A stretch of DNA of 64,000 nucleotides from Hahellaceae bacterium (GTDB lineage Bacteria; Pseudomonadota; Gammaproteobacteria; Pseudomonadales; Oleiphilaceae). The notes under the pieces were generated by a model. It saw only the letters and a list, made by a program, of their open reading frames with translations, did no database searches and had not been told where the DNA came from. The stretch is taken from assembly GCA_024234505.1 (NCBI GenBank), contig JACKOD010000005.1, forward strand, positions 186,001 to 250,000. Reading direction: 5' to 3'. Made by a program: the position numbers and the translations under genes. This document shows positions 43,538 to 53,217 of this stretch, piece by piece. Each line of letters starts with the position of its first letter. Position 1 is the stretch's first letter.

Positions 43538-44716
43538 ATGAGTACCCAATCCGGTTCGCCACTGAACGTTGTTCACGAAGCTATTGATGAGCGACAACAT
43601 GTACGCACGAAATTGCGATCAATGGTCAGGTTAACGTTGAATGGAAAAAGCGTTGCTTGCGAATTGAATGACATATCCCTGGGCGGTATGTCTATATCAG
43701 CGTCTGAAGCGTTGGAAGTGGGGCAGGTCGTGCCGGTGGTCATTGAATTTGACTTCGAAAACTTTGATATCAATCTTGATGCGTCTGCCAAGGTCGTGTC
43801 ATTTAAAAACGGCGCCTATGGCATGTCGTTTGTGGATATCGAGAAGAAAAAATCCGATACCCTTCGCTACATTATCTCGTCGTATTTATCTGGCGATGTG
43901 GTCAATGTTGACGGCGTTCTGAACGTGGTTCAACGTGAAAACCTGATCAAGCAACGCAAAGTCAAGGCGGATTCGAAGCGTAGCTTGGGTGATCGTCTAA
44001 AAGCGATTGTTGGAACCGCGCTGTATTTTTCTGCAGGCCTGGCCATTTTTTCGTTGCTGGCGTTTAAACTCTATCTGTATTTCTTCCGGGTTGACGCGTT
44101 GGATGCAACCGTAACGGCAGATACGTATCTGGTGCAAATGCCTGAAAACGGTTATGTATCTTACCTGCTTCCGGGCGGCACCCATAAGGTGGAAAAAGGG
44201 CAGGCCATTGCCTCTGTTTCAACTCAGCTGCATACCAACTTTAATACCGCCGATGATCTTCGTGCGTTATCTGAGATCTCGGAAACCGACTTGCAAACCC
44301 TGATGGGCAAGGCTTTTGTGGAAACAACCATAACCAGTCCCTGTGACTGTGTGGTTCAGTATGTAGATAAGCCTTTATCCCGTTATGCCTATAAAGACCA
44401 GCCTTTAATGCATCTGTTTGGAGAGAGCGAGTCACCTTATGTTAAAGCGACGTTTCCGTTCACCAAAATCGACAAGTTAAACACCTTGCGATCTGTCTCC
44501 GTGCAGGTGTTAGGTCAGCCAAAGGCGATTCCGGGCGAAGTGGTGCGTTCGGAAGTTGATCGTGATACGCATATGCTTATTGTCTATATCAAGCCAGAAA
44601 CTCCGATAGCGATGAGTGATTTCGGAAAACCAGCGGCCGTGTACATCGACACAGGATTTTCATGGATGCGAAGTACTCTGGTATCAGAAGCCATGGCTTT
44701 GGTTCCAGCTCGCTAA
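43538..44716 (+). CDS. alg44: Alginate copolymerase/c-di-GMP receptor Alg44
   Basis: This 392-residue protein has an N-terminal PilZ domain with RQHVR (RxxxR) and NDISLGGMSI (D-x-S-x-x-G) motifs, both essential for c-di-GMP binding. One membrane span lies at about 152-178 (ALYFSAGLAIFSLLAFKLYLYF), followed by a periplasmic HlyD-like/MFP domain reading YLVQMPENGYVSYLLPGG. It binds c-di-GMP and activates Alg8. It sits 10 bases after alg8. The host of this operon lost the 5' end of a diguanylate cyclase gene through the same insertion. Confidence 0.95.
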   Translation: MSTQSGSPLNVVHEAIDERQHVRTKLRSMVRLTLNGKSVACELNDISLGGMSISASEALEVGQVVPVVIEFDFENFDINLDASAKVVSFKNGAYGMSFVDIEKKKSDTLRYIISSYLSGDVVNVDGVLNVVQRENLIKQRKVKADSKRSLGDRLKAIVGTALYFSAGLAIFSLLAFKLYLYFFRVDALDATVTADTYLVQMPENGYVSYLLPGGTHKVEKGQAIASVSTQLHTNFNTADDLRALSEISETDLQTLMGKAFVETTITSPCDCVVQYVDKPLSRYAYKDQPLMHLFGESESPYVKATFPFTKIDKLNTLRSVSVQVLGQPKAIPGEVVRSEVDRDTHMLIVYIKPETPIAMSDFGKPAAVYIDTGFSWMRSTLVSEAMALVPAR

Positions 44717-44752
44717 CCACCTGCTTCGTGACGTTTCGAACAAGGAAATGGA

Positions 44753-46099
44753 ATGCGCTTGATAGTTAACATGATTGTATTGTCACTGGTTTCCGGGGGG
44801 GCGATGGCTGCTATCCCTGAGCTGGAGGGCGGTATGGTGGATGTACGTTATCGCCTGTACCGTAACGCCCAGGACGATGTATTCAATCAGCTTGAGCGGC
44901 TGGTCGATAGTGGTTATCCGGATGCCCGGCTGACGCTGGCCGATCTGCTGGCGGAACGGGATGACATGGCCAGTGTGCAGAGGGCTGTTCAGTTATATAA
45001 ACAATCATTCAATGAAGGATATGGGGTTGTCCGGGCGCTGTCTTCAATGGTGCAGCTGGTTGGCCAGTATCCAGGCATGGTTGACGAGGAGCGGGCGTTT
45101 TTTCAAGCATCTCTGCAAGGCTTTGCCTGGGCTCGTGATCCGGAAAGCGTACGGACAGTATTAGAGGTATTTCTGGTGTATCCGGCGTTGTTTGCGAATC
45201 ATTCCATGGAATCACTCATCGCATTGCATGAGCGATCCTGTATCGAAAACTGTAATGGCACGCTATATCTGGCTGCTTATCGGGCCGAGTCTGGTGATAT
45301 GGAGCAAGCGGAGTCCTTGTATTTTGAAGCGGCCAAGGTTTCTCCCAGAGCCGTTCGGCTTTATGCCAACTGGATCGAAAAGGGGGATGGCAAACTTGAG
45401 CGCCTGAAAACGTTTGCCGAGCGCCTGAAACCCTTTATTGAAGAGATGTCGCCGGGGGCTATTCAGCAGATTGGCTCGCGTATGCGTGCTTACAGTACCG
45501 AATATGATCGTGAAGTGATGTTCTGGTTCGACCAGGCGGCGCAGAAAGGCATTATTGGCGCGCGTATCAACAAAGTGCAATATATGCTTTCGTACCCTGA
45601 CCACTATTCCTATCAGGAAGCTGAGGCAGAGTTTGTTCAGATACTACCGGTTGATCCGGTGCAAGGGCAGTTATTACAGGCATCCGCCCTGACTGTAAGG
45701 CAGTGGAAACATCTGAATCCGCCGAAAGCCCATCAAATTCTGACCGAGTTATATAACGCCGGACATACAGAAGCAACGCTGGGGCTGGGCGATTTATATA
45801 GCATGGGGGGGCTTGACGAGGTTGCCCAACGAAAGGCGATTGATATGTATGAGCAGGCCGCCGTAGCCGGTGCCTTTGTGGGCTATCAAAAAATTGCGGT
45901 CATTTATCGAAGTGGCCGTGGTATTTGTCACAGCAAGCCTTATGCACTGGCTTATAGCCGATTGGCGGGGAGTTACGACGAAGCATTGTCGGGTGATTTT
46001 ATTCGTTCTTTAAGCGAAGAAATGAGCCCGGAAGAGCTGCAGCAGGCGGAAGTGCTTCATCTGGATTTACGTCGCCAGTATCACCTGGAGGCTCGATAA
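44753..46099 (+). CDS. algK: Alginate export TPR/Sel1-repeat protein AlgK
   Basis: This 448-residue periplasmic scaffold of alginate export has a signal peptide (MRLIVNMIVLSLVSGGAMAA) and Sel1-like/TPR helical repeats such as DARLTLADLLAERDDM and ATLGLGDLYSMGGLDEVAQRKAI. Pseudomonas AlgK is an outer-membrane lipoprotein that inserts and localises AlgE. Here no Cys stands at the expected cleavage site, so lipid anchoring seems lost. AAGGAAATGGA precedes ATG 44753. The stop abuts algE. Confidence 0.92.
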   Translation: MRLIVNMIVLSLVSGGAMAAIPELEGGMVDVRYRLYRNAQDDVFNQLERLVDSGYPDARLTLADLLAERDDMASVQRAVQLYKQSFNEGYGVVRALSSMVQLVGQYPGMVDEERAFFQASLQGFAWARDPESVRTVLEVFLVYPALFANHSMESLIALHERSCIENCNGTLYLAAYRAESGDMEQAESLYFEAAKVSPRAVRLYANWIEKGDGKLERLKTFAERLKPFIEEMSPGAIQQIGSRMRAYSTEYDREVMFWFDQAAQKGIIGARINKVQYMLSYPDHYSYQEAEAEFVQILPVDPVQGQLLQASALTVRQWKHLNPPKAHQILTELYNAGHTEATLGLGDLYSMGGLDEVAQRKAIDMYEQAAVAGAFVGYQKIAVIYRSGRGICHSKPYALAYSRLAGSYDEALSGDFIRSLSEEMSPEELQQAEVLHLDLRRQYHLEAR

Positions 46100-47482
46100 A
46101 TGCATTTGAATTCTATTCGAGCCGGTTTGATGTGTTTGTTCTGTCCCGCACTTTCAGTTGCTGCTGATGCGGTGACACCCTCGGTGTTTGATCATTGGAC
46201 TGCCACTCATAAGCTGACGTTGGAGGCGACCTACCTGGAATCGGATACACTGAATCCGACCCAGTCATTATCGCACAGCGTCAAATACGAAGGTTATTTC
46301 CGCTACTTCAATGGTGATGAAAACTGGCCGGATTGGGAGGTTATGTTGCGTCCCTGGCTGGTGAGTGCTGCGGAAGACCGGCAATTTCAGTTATTTTCAA
46401 CCGGAGGAACTCAGTTCGAGGGTGAGTATGTTGAACTGAGAGAGTTTTATTATCAGCACAATCGTGTGTTCGGTGATCCCGCTTATACCTTGCGCATTGG
46501 CCGTCAACAGTACCAGGGTGATTATGGTTTATGGTGGGATGACAGCATTGAGTCTGTCAGCCTGGCATTTGACGAGACAAATATCGGGGGCTTTATCGCC
46601 TTAGGACAGAAATTTCACTCGTACAATGTGGGATTGGATGGCGATGTAAACGAGTTGTCTGCAGCCGAACGAGACATTTTTTATGTGTTTGGCGAGTTTT
46701 GGAAAGAGCCACGGGCAGGCTTGCGATACGGTGTCCGAACGGTCTACCAGTACGACGTGTCTGCCCCCAACGATAACTCGGACTTATCCGACTTTCACGG
46801 CGTAAAACTGGGTGGATTTATCCAGCAAAAGAATCCCGATCAAAGTCCGGGTTTCGACTATTATCTGGATGCGGCCGTGCTGACGGGCAAGCATCAGCAC
46901 GTTAACAGTGGCGGACTCATCAATGACACTGTCAATACGTTCGGATGGCAGGTACTGGGCGAGGTGGGGTACTCGTTTGCTCAACCCGTCAGTCGCGATC
47001 GACTGGCCTTTCGCCTGGGTGTGACGGATAGCCCGGATAGTCGGTTTGGCGGCTCAAAACTTTTGGAAATTCAGTCTGACCGAGTGACGAATAATGGTCG
47101 TTACAGCACGTCTTTAGCGGGTTCGTTTCTGGATATTCGCTTCTCCAATATCTTGTTTGCTGGCGCCACGTATCGTCGCTTTGTGTCGGCGCGAAACAGC
47201 ATAGAAGTGATGGTCTTTGATTTGTACCAGAGGAATAAGGATTTACCGTTATCTGCATCCATAGGTGATCGTTACGATAACGGTCTTGATACCGGAGAGG
47301 GTGATCACATCGGGCAATTGGTAGACGTGTTTTATTCGGGCCGGATATTCCCCTATGCCTACGAGCAGAAGCGTATCACCTTTGATTATCTGGCTTCGGC
47401 CGGGTACTTCCATAACGAAAATGCGATCGGGCGAAGTGTTAACGACTATCAGGTCAGCATTGGTATCAATATTCGGTACTGA
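46100..47482 (+). CDS. algE: Alginate outer-membrane export porin AlgE
   Basis: This 460-residue outer-membrane beta-barrel exports alginate. A signal peptide (to about VAAD) precedes repeated amphipathic strands. Typical AlgE pieces are YTLRIGRQQYQGDYGLWWDD and GLRYGVRTVYQYDV. It ends with an aromatic residue (NIRY), the signal for BAM insertion. ATG 46100 directly follows the algK stop, so translation is coupled. Somewhat shorter than the 490 residues in Pseudomonas. Confidence 0.94.
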   Translation: MHLNSIRAGLMCLFCPALSVAADAVTPSVFDHWTATHKLTLEATYLESDTLNPTQSLSHSVKYEGYFRYFNGDENWPDWEVMLRPWLVSAAEDRQFQLFSTGGTQFEGEYVELREFYYQHNRVFGDPAYTLRIGRQQYQGDYGLWWDDSIESVSLAFDETNIGGFIALGQKFHSYNVGLDGDVNELSAAERDIFYVFGEFWKEPRAGLRYGVRTVYQYDVSAPNDNSDLSDFHGVKLGGFIQQKNPDQSPGFDYYLDAAVLTGKHQHVNSGGLINDTVNTFGWQVLGEVGYSFAQPVSRDRLAFRLGVTDSPDSRFGGSKLLEIQSDRVTNNGRYSTSLAGSFLDIRFSNILFAGATYRRFVSARNSIEVMVFDLYQRNKDLPLSASIGDRYDNGLDTGEGDHIGQLVDVFYSGRIFPYAYEQKRITFDYLASAGYFHNENAIGRSVNDYQVSIGINIRY

Positions 47483-47496
47483 CAGAGGGAACGACA

Positions 47497-48921
47497 GTGA
47501 TCTTTACATCCAATATTTTTATATTTCTCTTTTTACCTATCTATTTGCTGTTTTACTACGGTGCCCGGTTCTCTTGGCGCTCTCATATTATTGTGATTGG
47601 CAGTTACTCGTTTTACGCGTGGTGGCGGCCTGATTTCCTGTTGTTGTTCGTCGGTATTACTTACTGGAACTACCTGTTCGGGTTAAAAATCTATAAGCTC
47701 CGCGACACCGAACGCCAAAAGGCCTTTCGTTGGCTAGTGGTCGGGGTGCTCGGCAACTTGGCGACGCTCGGGTACTTCAAATATGCCAACTTCGGGGCAG
47801 AAGTGCTGGCCAATGCCATGTCGTCGGTTGGATTAAATACCTTCACGATGGAGCATATCATTCTGCCTTTGGGCATCTCGTTCTATGTTTTCCAGGCACT
47901 GAGTTATATTGTTGATATCTATCGTCGCGATGCTGACCCAACCAACCGGTTTGTGGACTTTGCGGCATTTATCTCATTGTTCCCTCAATTGATTGCCGGT
48001 CCTATATTACGTTATCGACTCATTGCCGACCAGCTGCGTGAGCGCACGCATTCCATGGAACTGTTTTCTTTGGGCGCCAGCCGGTTTATGTTGGGTTTTA
48101 TCAAAAAAGTCGTCATTGCCGATTCCATTGCGCCCTTAAACTCCTTCATCATGGCCACGCCTGATCCCTCGATGATTGAGACCTGGATTGGCTGCCTGGG
48201 GTCGTTAGTGCAGTTGTACTTCGACTTTTCCGGCTATAGTGATATGGCCATTGGTCTGGGGATGATGATGGGCTTCCGGTTTGCCGAAAACTTTAATCAA
48301 CCCTTCCTTTCAATGAGCCTGACGGAGTTCTGGCGTCGCTGGCACTTGACGCTTTCCGAGTTTTTACGGGACTACATCTTTATTCCAATTGCCAAAACCG
48401 GTTTGGTAACCGCAGCGGTTGCATCGTTTGTCACCATGGCGCTTTCGGGCTTGTGGCATGGGGCCAGTTTTTCGTTCATTCTGTTTGGTGTGTATTTTGG
48501 TGCCATTATGGTACTAGAGAAAAAAATGGGTTGGGACACCAATATCACCAGCCCTTATCGGCCGTTGCGCAATCTTCTGGCCGTCGTACTGGTTGTGTTG
48601 TCGATGCCCTTGTTTATCACCGCTAATACCTATCATTCGATGGAAATATACGCGGGCGCGTTTGGCTTGAATGGCTTGGGAAGCCTGGATACTGTGATGA
48701 TCGGAACCTCTAAAATGACCTTGGCTTTTTTACTGGTTTCCGTTATCTGGCTCGTTGTAACCGGCTTCATTAATCGTCGTTTCTACCGCTTGAAACAGGA
48801 CGTGTATGTGATGAGCCATGTCTCTCGAGGGCAAGCTCTGATCCTTTGGGGTGCATTCGGATTGGCGGTGACCAAGCTGGCTGCCAGTAGTTTTTCACCT
48901 TTTCTTTACTTCCAGTTTTAG
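47497..48921 (+). CDS. algI: Alginate O-acetyltransferase AlgI (MBOAT)
   Basis: This 474-residue multi-pass MBOAT protein moves acetyl groups across the inner membrane for alginate O-acetylation. Conserved MBOAT segments are SLFPQLIAGPILRY, LYFDFSGYSDMAIGLGMMMGF and the catalytic His motif GLWHGASFSF. It starts at ATG or GTG 47497 directly after algE. In this operon algI follows algE, not algL as in Pseudomonas. The C-terminus is about 46 residues shorter than the Pseudomonas protein. Confidence 0.95.
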   Translation: MIFTSNIFIFLFLPIYLLFYYGARFSWRSHIIVIGSYSFYAWWRPDFLLLFVGITYWNYLFGLKIYKLRDTERQKAFRWLVVGVLGNLATLGYFKYANFGAEVLANAMSSVGLNTFTMEHIILPLGISFYVFQALSYIVDIYRRDADPTNRFVDFAAFISLFPQLIAGPILRYRLIADQLRERTHSMELFSLGASRFMLGFIKKVVIADSIAPLNSFIMATPDPSMIETWIGCLGSLVQLYFDFSGYSDMAIGLGMMMGFRFAENFNQPFLSMSLTEFWRRWHLTLSEFLRDYIFIPIAKTGLVTAAVASFVTMALSGLWHGASFSFILFGVYFGAIMVLEKKMGWDTNITSPYRPLRNLLAVVLVVLSMPLFITANTYHSMEIYAGAFGLNGLGSLDTVMIGTSKMTLAFLLVSVIWLVVTGFINRRFYRLKQDVYVMSHVSRGQALILWGAFGLAVTKLAASSFSPFLYFQF

Positions 48922-48930
48922 GAGTCACAC

Positions 48931-50034
48931 ATGTTTCCTGTTATGAAATATGCCAGTAAAGTCAATGGATTGGCATTTGTTCTCCTGATGGTTGTGATGC
49001 TGGCCTATTCTCTGCCTCGCGTTGTAGAGTTTGCCGAAAAAGAAGATCAGGCGGTGAGTCTGTATCTGGATGGGGCGTTGTCGAGGAAGTTTGAAAAGTC
49101 TTACGATACCCAACTTTTTTTACGTGAATTGTCGGTTGAGTACTGGGCAAATCTTCGGTACTTACTGTTTTCTGAAGGATTGGAAGGCGTATTGATCGGC
49201 GATGATGACTGGTTGTTTTCGAAGGAAGAGTACACGTTTCCGAATAATATGGACGAAAGGCTCCAGCAGCGTTTCGCGCAGATTGAACAAGTACGCCAGA
49301 CGTTGGCTAACGCCGGGAAAAGACTGATTATTGTTCCTGTACCTATGAAGAACGATATCTATGCGGAGTTTTCGCCGTTTGACTATGGGGCTCAGAGTCA
49401 GGCGCTATACGAATCGTTTGTTCGCCATCTTCAGCAAAATAATATTGCGACCGTTCCTTTACGGGCTGCTTTTATGGCTGCAAAAAGCGATGGATTGCTA
49501 TTTCTGAAAAAAGATACACATTGGACGCCAGCGGGAGCGGAGCTCGCTGCCCGAGAAGTCGCCAGGGTCTTTCCGGATCTGATAGGTGAAGTCAACTACG
49601 AAACCCATAATGGTGGCGATATTTCTGTAGAGGGTGATTTGTTGAACTTTGTAAAAGTGAGTGACTGGCTGGCAGGCGAACTTAAAACGCCCGAGTCGGT
49701 GGCAGGGTATGAAACGCTTAAACAGACTTCTACTGATGATGCGTCAGGTTTGTTCGGGGAAAATACCGTATCCACGGCATTGGTGGGAACGAGTTATACC
49801 GCCATTGACGACTGGCACTTTGAGGGCTTTTTGAAGCAGCACCTGCAGCGAGACCTTGTGACAAAGTCGATTAAGGAGAAAGGGCCATTTGTTTCCATGC
49901 AGCAGTTTTTGGACAGTGAACTATTGGCCGATGCAGACATACAACAGGTTATTTGGGAACTTCCGGTAAGGGCGTTGATTGGCGTCGACCAGTCGCGAAA
50001 TGCCTGGCAGGCAACAATGGATGATCTTTTTTAA
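48931..50034 (+). CDS. algJ: Alginate O-acetyltransferase AlgJ (SGNH-like)
   Basis: This 367-residue periplasmic, membrane-anchored acetyltransferase belongs to the AlgX/AlgJ SGNH-like family. An N-terminal membrane helix (NGLAFVLLMVVMLAYSL) anchors it. KKDTHWTPAGAELAAREV carries the catalytic Asp-His pair, and ALVGTSYTAIDDWHFEGFL the Ser. It receives acetyl groups from AlgI, with AlgF as a relay or regulator and AlgX as the final enzyme. Gap to algI is 9 bases. Confidence 0.93.
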   Translation: MFPVMKYASKVNGLAFVLLMVVMLAYSLPRVVEFAEKEDQAVSLYLDGALSRKFEKSYDTQLFLRELSVEYWANLRYLLFSEGLEGVLIGDDDWLFSKEEYTFPNNMDERLQQRFAQIEQVRQTLANAGKRLIIVPVPMKNDIYAEFSPFDYGAQSQALYESFVRHLQQNNIATVPLRAAFMAAKSDGLLFLKKDTHWTPAGAELAAREVARVFPDLIGEVNYETHNGGDISVEGDLLNFVKVSDWLAGELKTPESVAGYETLKQTSTDDASGLFGENTVSTALVGTSYTAIDDWHFEGFLKQHLQRDLVTKSIKEKGPFVSMQQFLDSELLADADIQQVIWELPVRALIGVDQSRNAWQATMDDLF

Positions 50035-50054
50035 ATTTCCACAGGAGATGGGTT

Positions 50055-50708
50055 GTGATTAATGTTATGAAATGGTTTATGCAAATGGTTGTGGCTTTGG
50101 CCGTTTTGTTTTCTGGATCGTCCGTATATGCTGCCGATGGAAACGCGGCATTGTATGACGCGACTGCGCCAGCCGATTCGGCCTACGTGCGGGTGTTCAA
50201 TCTAACGAATGCCGCGATTGATGTGAAGGTCAGCAGTAAGTCGGCCGCGCAACCGATTTCGGCTTATCAAATGGGCGATTATCTTTTTCTGGCGCAAGGC
50301 CAGCATGACATTGCGCTGGGTTCGCTGAATGTGAGCCTTTCGTTCAGCAAGAATGAAGTGAAAACGCTGTTATTTGACGGTACCCAATTAAAAGTGGTTA
50401 ACGACAGTCTGTTTGAAAGTGTCAAAAAAGCCCGTGTGGGTTTATATAACTTCAGCTCGCAGGCAGTGGCACTGAAAACAGCGAATGGCAAGCATGAGGT
50501 GGTGAAAAGCGTTACTCCTGGCGATAGCGGTTTTCGTGAGGTCAATGAAATCAAAATGGTGTTTTCGGCCTACCAGGATGGAAAGAGTGTCGCGACATTT
50601 GACGAGACCTTTCTTAAAAAAGGGCGATCCTATTCTTATGTTGTCTACGAAGAAAATGGCGGAATAGTCGCTCAGGTTGTTGCCAATAAAGTCGCCAGTA
50701 TCGAGTAA
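50055..50708 (+). CDS. algF: Alginate O-acetylation protein AlgF
   Basis: This 217-residue periplasmic protein has a signal peptide (cleaved near VYAA-DGNA) and the AlgF fold of two beta-sandwich domains, with RVFNLTNAAIDVKVSSKSA and ALYDATAPADSAYVR. It is needed for acetylation and binds AlgJ in Pseudomonas. The GTG at 50055 with AGGAG 10 bases upstream is chosen; an ATG at 50067 is the alternative. Length matches Pseudomonas AlgF (216). Confidence 0.92.
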   Translation: MINVMKWFMQMVVALAVLFSGSSVYAADGNAALYDATAPADSAYVRVFNLTNAAIDVKVSSKSAAQPISAYQMGDYLFLAQGQHDIALGSLNVSLSFSKNEVKTLLFDGTQLKVVNDSLFESVKKARVGLYNFSSQAVALKTANGKHEVVKSVTPGDSGFREVNEIKMVFSAYQDGKSVATFDETFLKKGRSYSYVVYEENGGIVAQVVANKVASIE

Positions 50709-50725
50709 CTCATATCATTGCTGAA

Positions 50726-52120
50726 ATGTCGTCCATGAAATTTCTTTTACGAATAGTCCTGTTTATCTGTTTGCCGGTTGTTGGTGTGGCAAATGAAAAC
50801 GAATGTAATGATCGCGCATGCCTTGTGTGTGACGGGTTGGCTGAAGAGCATCATTACGCCGAAGGCATTATGAAAGCCATGCGCTTTATTGCTCCGGGTA
50901 AGGGAACCTGGTTGTTCCGCTCAGATTATGATCTGAGTAACGATTTTGGTTTACCCAAGCCTTATCGTAAAGAGTTTCGTCGACTGATACAGGCATTCCG
51001 GGATCAGGGAACCGAGGTGGTGATGATTGTTCAGCCCACACGGGGGCTGATGCAAGCCGACTCGGTAGACCCCGGATTTGCTTATGGCTTCGATTTTGCC
51101 GAAGCGCGCAAAAATTATCAGCGCTTTCTCAAACAATTAGCCAAGGAAGGCGCCGTGGTGCCGGACTTGATGCCGTTGCTGTCGTATCCTCGAAAGCAGG
51201 ACTACTTTTTCCGCCGTGATCACCACTGGACACCTGCGGGAGCCGCGGAAACGGCTCGTATGGTGGCCGATACCATCATTGCCATGCCTGTGTATGATGA
51301 ACTGGAAAAAAAGGCCTATATTACCGAACCGGGTACCTATTTGCCGAAAGATGGAACGATGAATGGCGCCTTGCGACGCATCTGTGGCAATAACTTCGGT
51401 TTTCAGTATGTGCCGGGATTCCAGACGGTACCGGCGGAAAGTGGAGAAGATGCCTTGTTTGGCGACGCCTCCGATCCACAAGTGGTACTGGTAGGTACCA
51501 GTAACTCGGCCGAACGGGATGACGACTACAAAAACTACAACTTCAGCGGCTTTTTAAAAGAGTATCTGTCGCTCGATATTTTGAACTACTCCTTGCCGGG
51601 CGGTGGGCAGGATGGTGCCATCCAGCAATATCTGTTGTCACCGGAATATGATCCTGCAAACGCGCCCAAGCTGGTGTTTTGGGAGTTGCCTGCCAGTTAT
51701 CATCTGGATGATCCTTTGATGTATCGACAACTATTGCCTGCCATTAAGGGGGGGTGCAGTACGGCCTCTGCCAAACTGATGGAAGCTTCGCATGACATCG
51801 GTGCCTTGCCAAAGGGGGAGCGAGTGGAAATATTGTCAAACGCAGGCCGTGCCCAGAAAAACCTGAAGGGCACAAAAGGTTTCTTCGAGCTGACGTTCTC
51901 GAACAAAAACGTGAAAGACTTTTATTTGATTACCTATTATGACAACGGTGAGCGGGACAAGGTGTGGTATCGCCGTCCCAATGTGGTCGATGGCGGAACG
52001 TATCATCTGGAGCTGTCACAGGAATCACAATTCCGTAAGGCAAATCTGATGTCCGTTTTTTTTGAACCGTCTGAACCGATGGAAGAGGGTACGCACATGG
52101 AGATCAGCTTATGCCGTTAA
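50726..52120 (+). CDS. algX: Alginate O-acetyltransferase AlgX
   Basis: This 464-residue periplasmic protein has an SGNH-like catalytic domain and a C-terminal carbohydrate-binding module. The signal peptide ends near VGVA-NENE. The catalytic pair is in RRDHHWTPAGAAETARM and the Ser in VVLVGTSNSAERDDD. AlgX transfers acetyl groups to mannuronate O2/O3 on the polymer. It overlaps algL by 10 bases. The paralogue AlgJ lies just upstream. Confidence 0.94.
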   Translation: MSSMKFLLRIVLFICLPVVGVANENECNDRACLVCDGLAEEHHYAEGIMKAMRFIAPGKGTWLFRSDYDLSNDFGLPKPYRKEFRRLIQAFRDQGTEVVMIVQPTRGLMQADSVDPGFAYGFDFAEARKNYQRFLKQLAKEGAVVPDLMPLLSYPRKQDYFFRRDHHWTPAGAAETARMVADTIIAMPVYDELEKKAYITEPGTYLPKDGTMNGALRRICGNNFGFQYVPGFQTVPAESGEDALFGDASDPQVVLVGTSNSAERDDDYKNYNFSGFLKEYLSLDILNYSLPGGGQDGAIQQYLLSPEYDPANAPKLVFWELPASYHLDDPLMYRQLLPAIKGGCSTASAKLMEASHDIGALPKGERVEILSNAGRAQKNLKGTKGFFELTFSNKNVKDFYLITYYDNGERDKVWYRRPNVVDGGTYHLELSQESQFRKANLMSVFFEPSEPMEEGTHMEISLCR

Positions 52121-53217
52121 GATACCTGGGTATTTCTGTATTAATGGCGGCCGTTTCCTTGAGCGCCTGTAAACCACGTGACACCCAGCCACACGAAAGT
52201 GCGTCTGCAATGTCTCGCAAAGTCGCAGATGTTTCATGTCCGAAAGCCGTACCCGAGGCGTTCCGCGGTGCTTTGAATGTACAGAGCAAGTACGATCAGT
52301 CAGATAAAAGCAAATCGACGTTGCTGGCCAAACGCGATGATGAGTCTGAGGAAATCCAGTCGCAAATCCAGGAGTATGCCAAAGGGGTTGTTCGGCTGGC
52401 GGATTACGCGGTTTCAGATGCAAGTGACCGGAAAGCTCAGCAAGCAGAGGCTTGTCTGACCCAATGGCTGGACGCTTGGGCAAATGATCATGCGCTTGAA
52501 ACCGACGACACCAGTAAAACCGGACAGGCGGTCAGAAAGTGGACACTCGCGACGCTGGCCATGGTAGCCTTGAAAACCGAAGCATTAACGAACGGTCAAT
52601 GGCAGGCATCCACTACCACCCGAAACTGGTTTAACCGACTGGGTCGGCAGGTGATGACGGATTACTCTCCAAGGCTCGACCCCGGCTTTAAATACTTTAA
52701 TAACCATGATCATTGGGCGGCATGGTCGGTATTTTCATCGGGACTTTTAAGCAATGACAAAGAGATGATGGCGTGGGGCTATAAGGTCTTTAGCCTGGCT
52801 CTGGATAAAGCGGTATTTGATAAGCGTCATCAGTATGCCTATTTCCCCAACGAATTGGCACGAAAGCATTTGGCAACCAACTATACGCATTTTTCGTTAA
52901 CGCCACTGGTGATGTTGGCTCGTTATTTACCCAATGCCGGTTACCCGCTTTCGTCAGATCAATCCGGCACTTTGATCGCGTTAGCCAATTTTGCCAGTGT
53001 CGCGGTGACCGATCCAGGCTCCCTGAAGTCTTATCTGGGTGACAAGCAGTCGCCGGTTGCAGGTTACAAACTTGCCTGGACCCAGGTATTTTTGTCCATG
53101 CATCCAGACAACAAGCCGGTGCGAGCGCTCTATGATTCCGAAAAGGGTGATGTTGATGGATACAGCCAGTTAGGTGGCAAGTTAAGCCAGCTGTATCCGG
53201 TTGAAGGTAGCAAATAA
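52111..53217 (+). CDS. algL: AlgL, PL5 alginate lyase-family lipoprotein
   Basis: This 368-residue PL5 protein normally cleaves mis-secreted polymer in the periplasm. It retains LNVQSKYDQSD (Lys) and NNHDHWAAWSVF (His), but in NELARKHLATNYTHFSLTPL the positions of Pseudomonas Arg249 and Tyr256 are Leu and Phe. The N-terminus MPLRYLGISVLMAAVSLSAC is a lipoprotein signal with lipobox LSAC and Lys at +2, predicting outer-membrane anchoring, unlike Pseudomonas AlgL. It overlaps algX by 10 bases and algG by one. Confidence 0.9.
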   Translation: MPLRYLGISVLMAAVSLSACKPRDTQPHESASAMSRKVADVSCPKAVPEAFRGALNVQSKYDQSDKSKSTLLAKRDDESEEIQSQIQEYAKGVVRLADYAVSDASDRKAQQAEACLTQWLDAWANDHALETDDTSKTGQAVRKWTLATLAMVALKTEALTNGQWQASTTTRNWFNRLGRQVMTDYSPRLDPGFKYFNNHDHWAAWSVFSSGLLSNDKEMMAWGYKVFSLALDKAVFDKRHQYAYFPNELARKHLATNYTHFSLTPLVMLARYLPNAGYPLSSDQSGTLIALANFASVAVTDPGSLKSYLGDKQSPVAGYKLAWTQVFLSMHPDNKPVRALYDSEKGDVDGYSQLGGKLSQLYPVEGSK

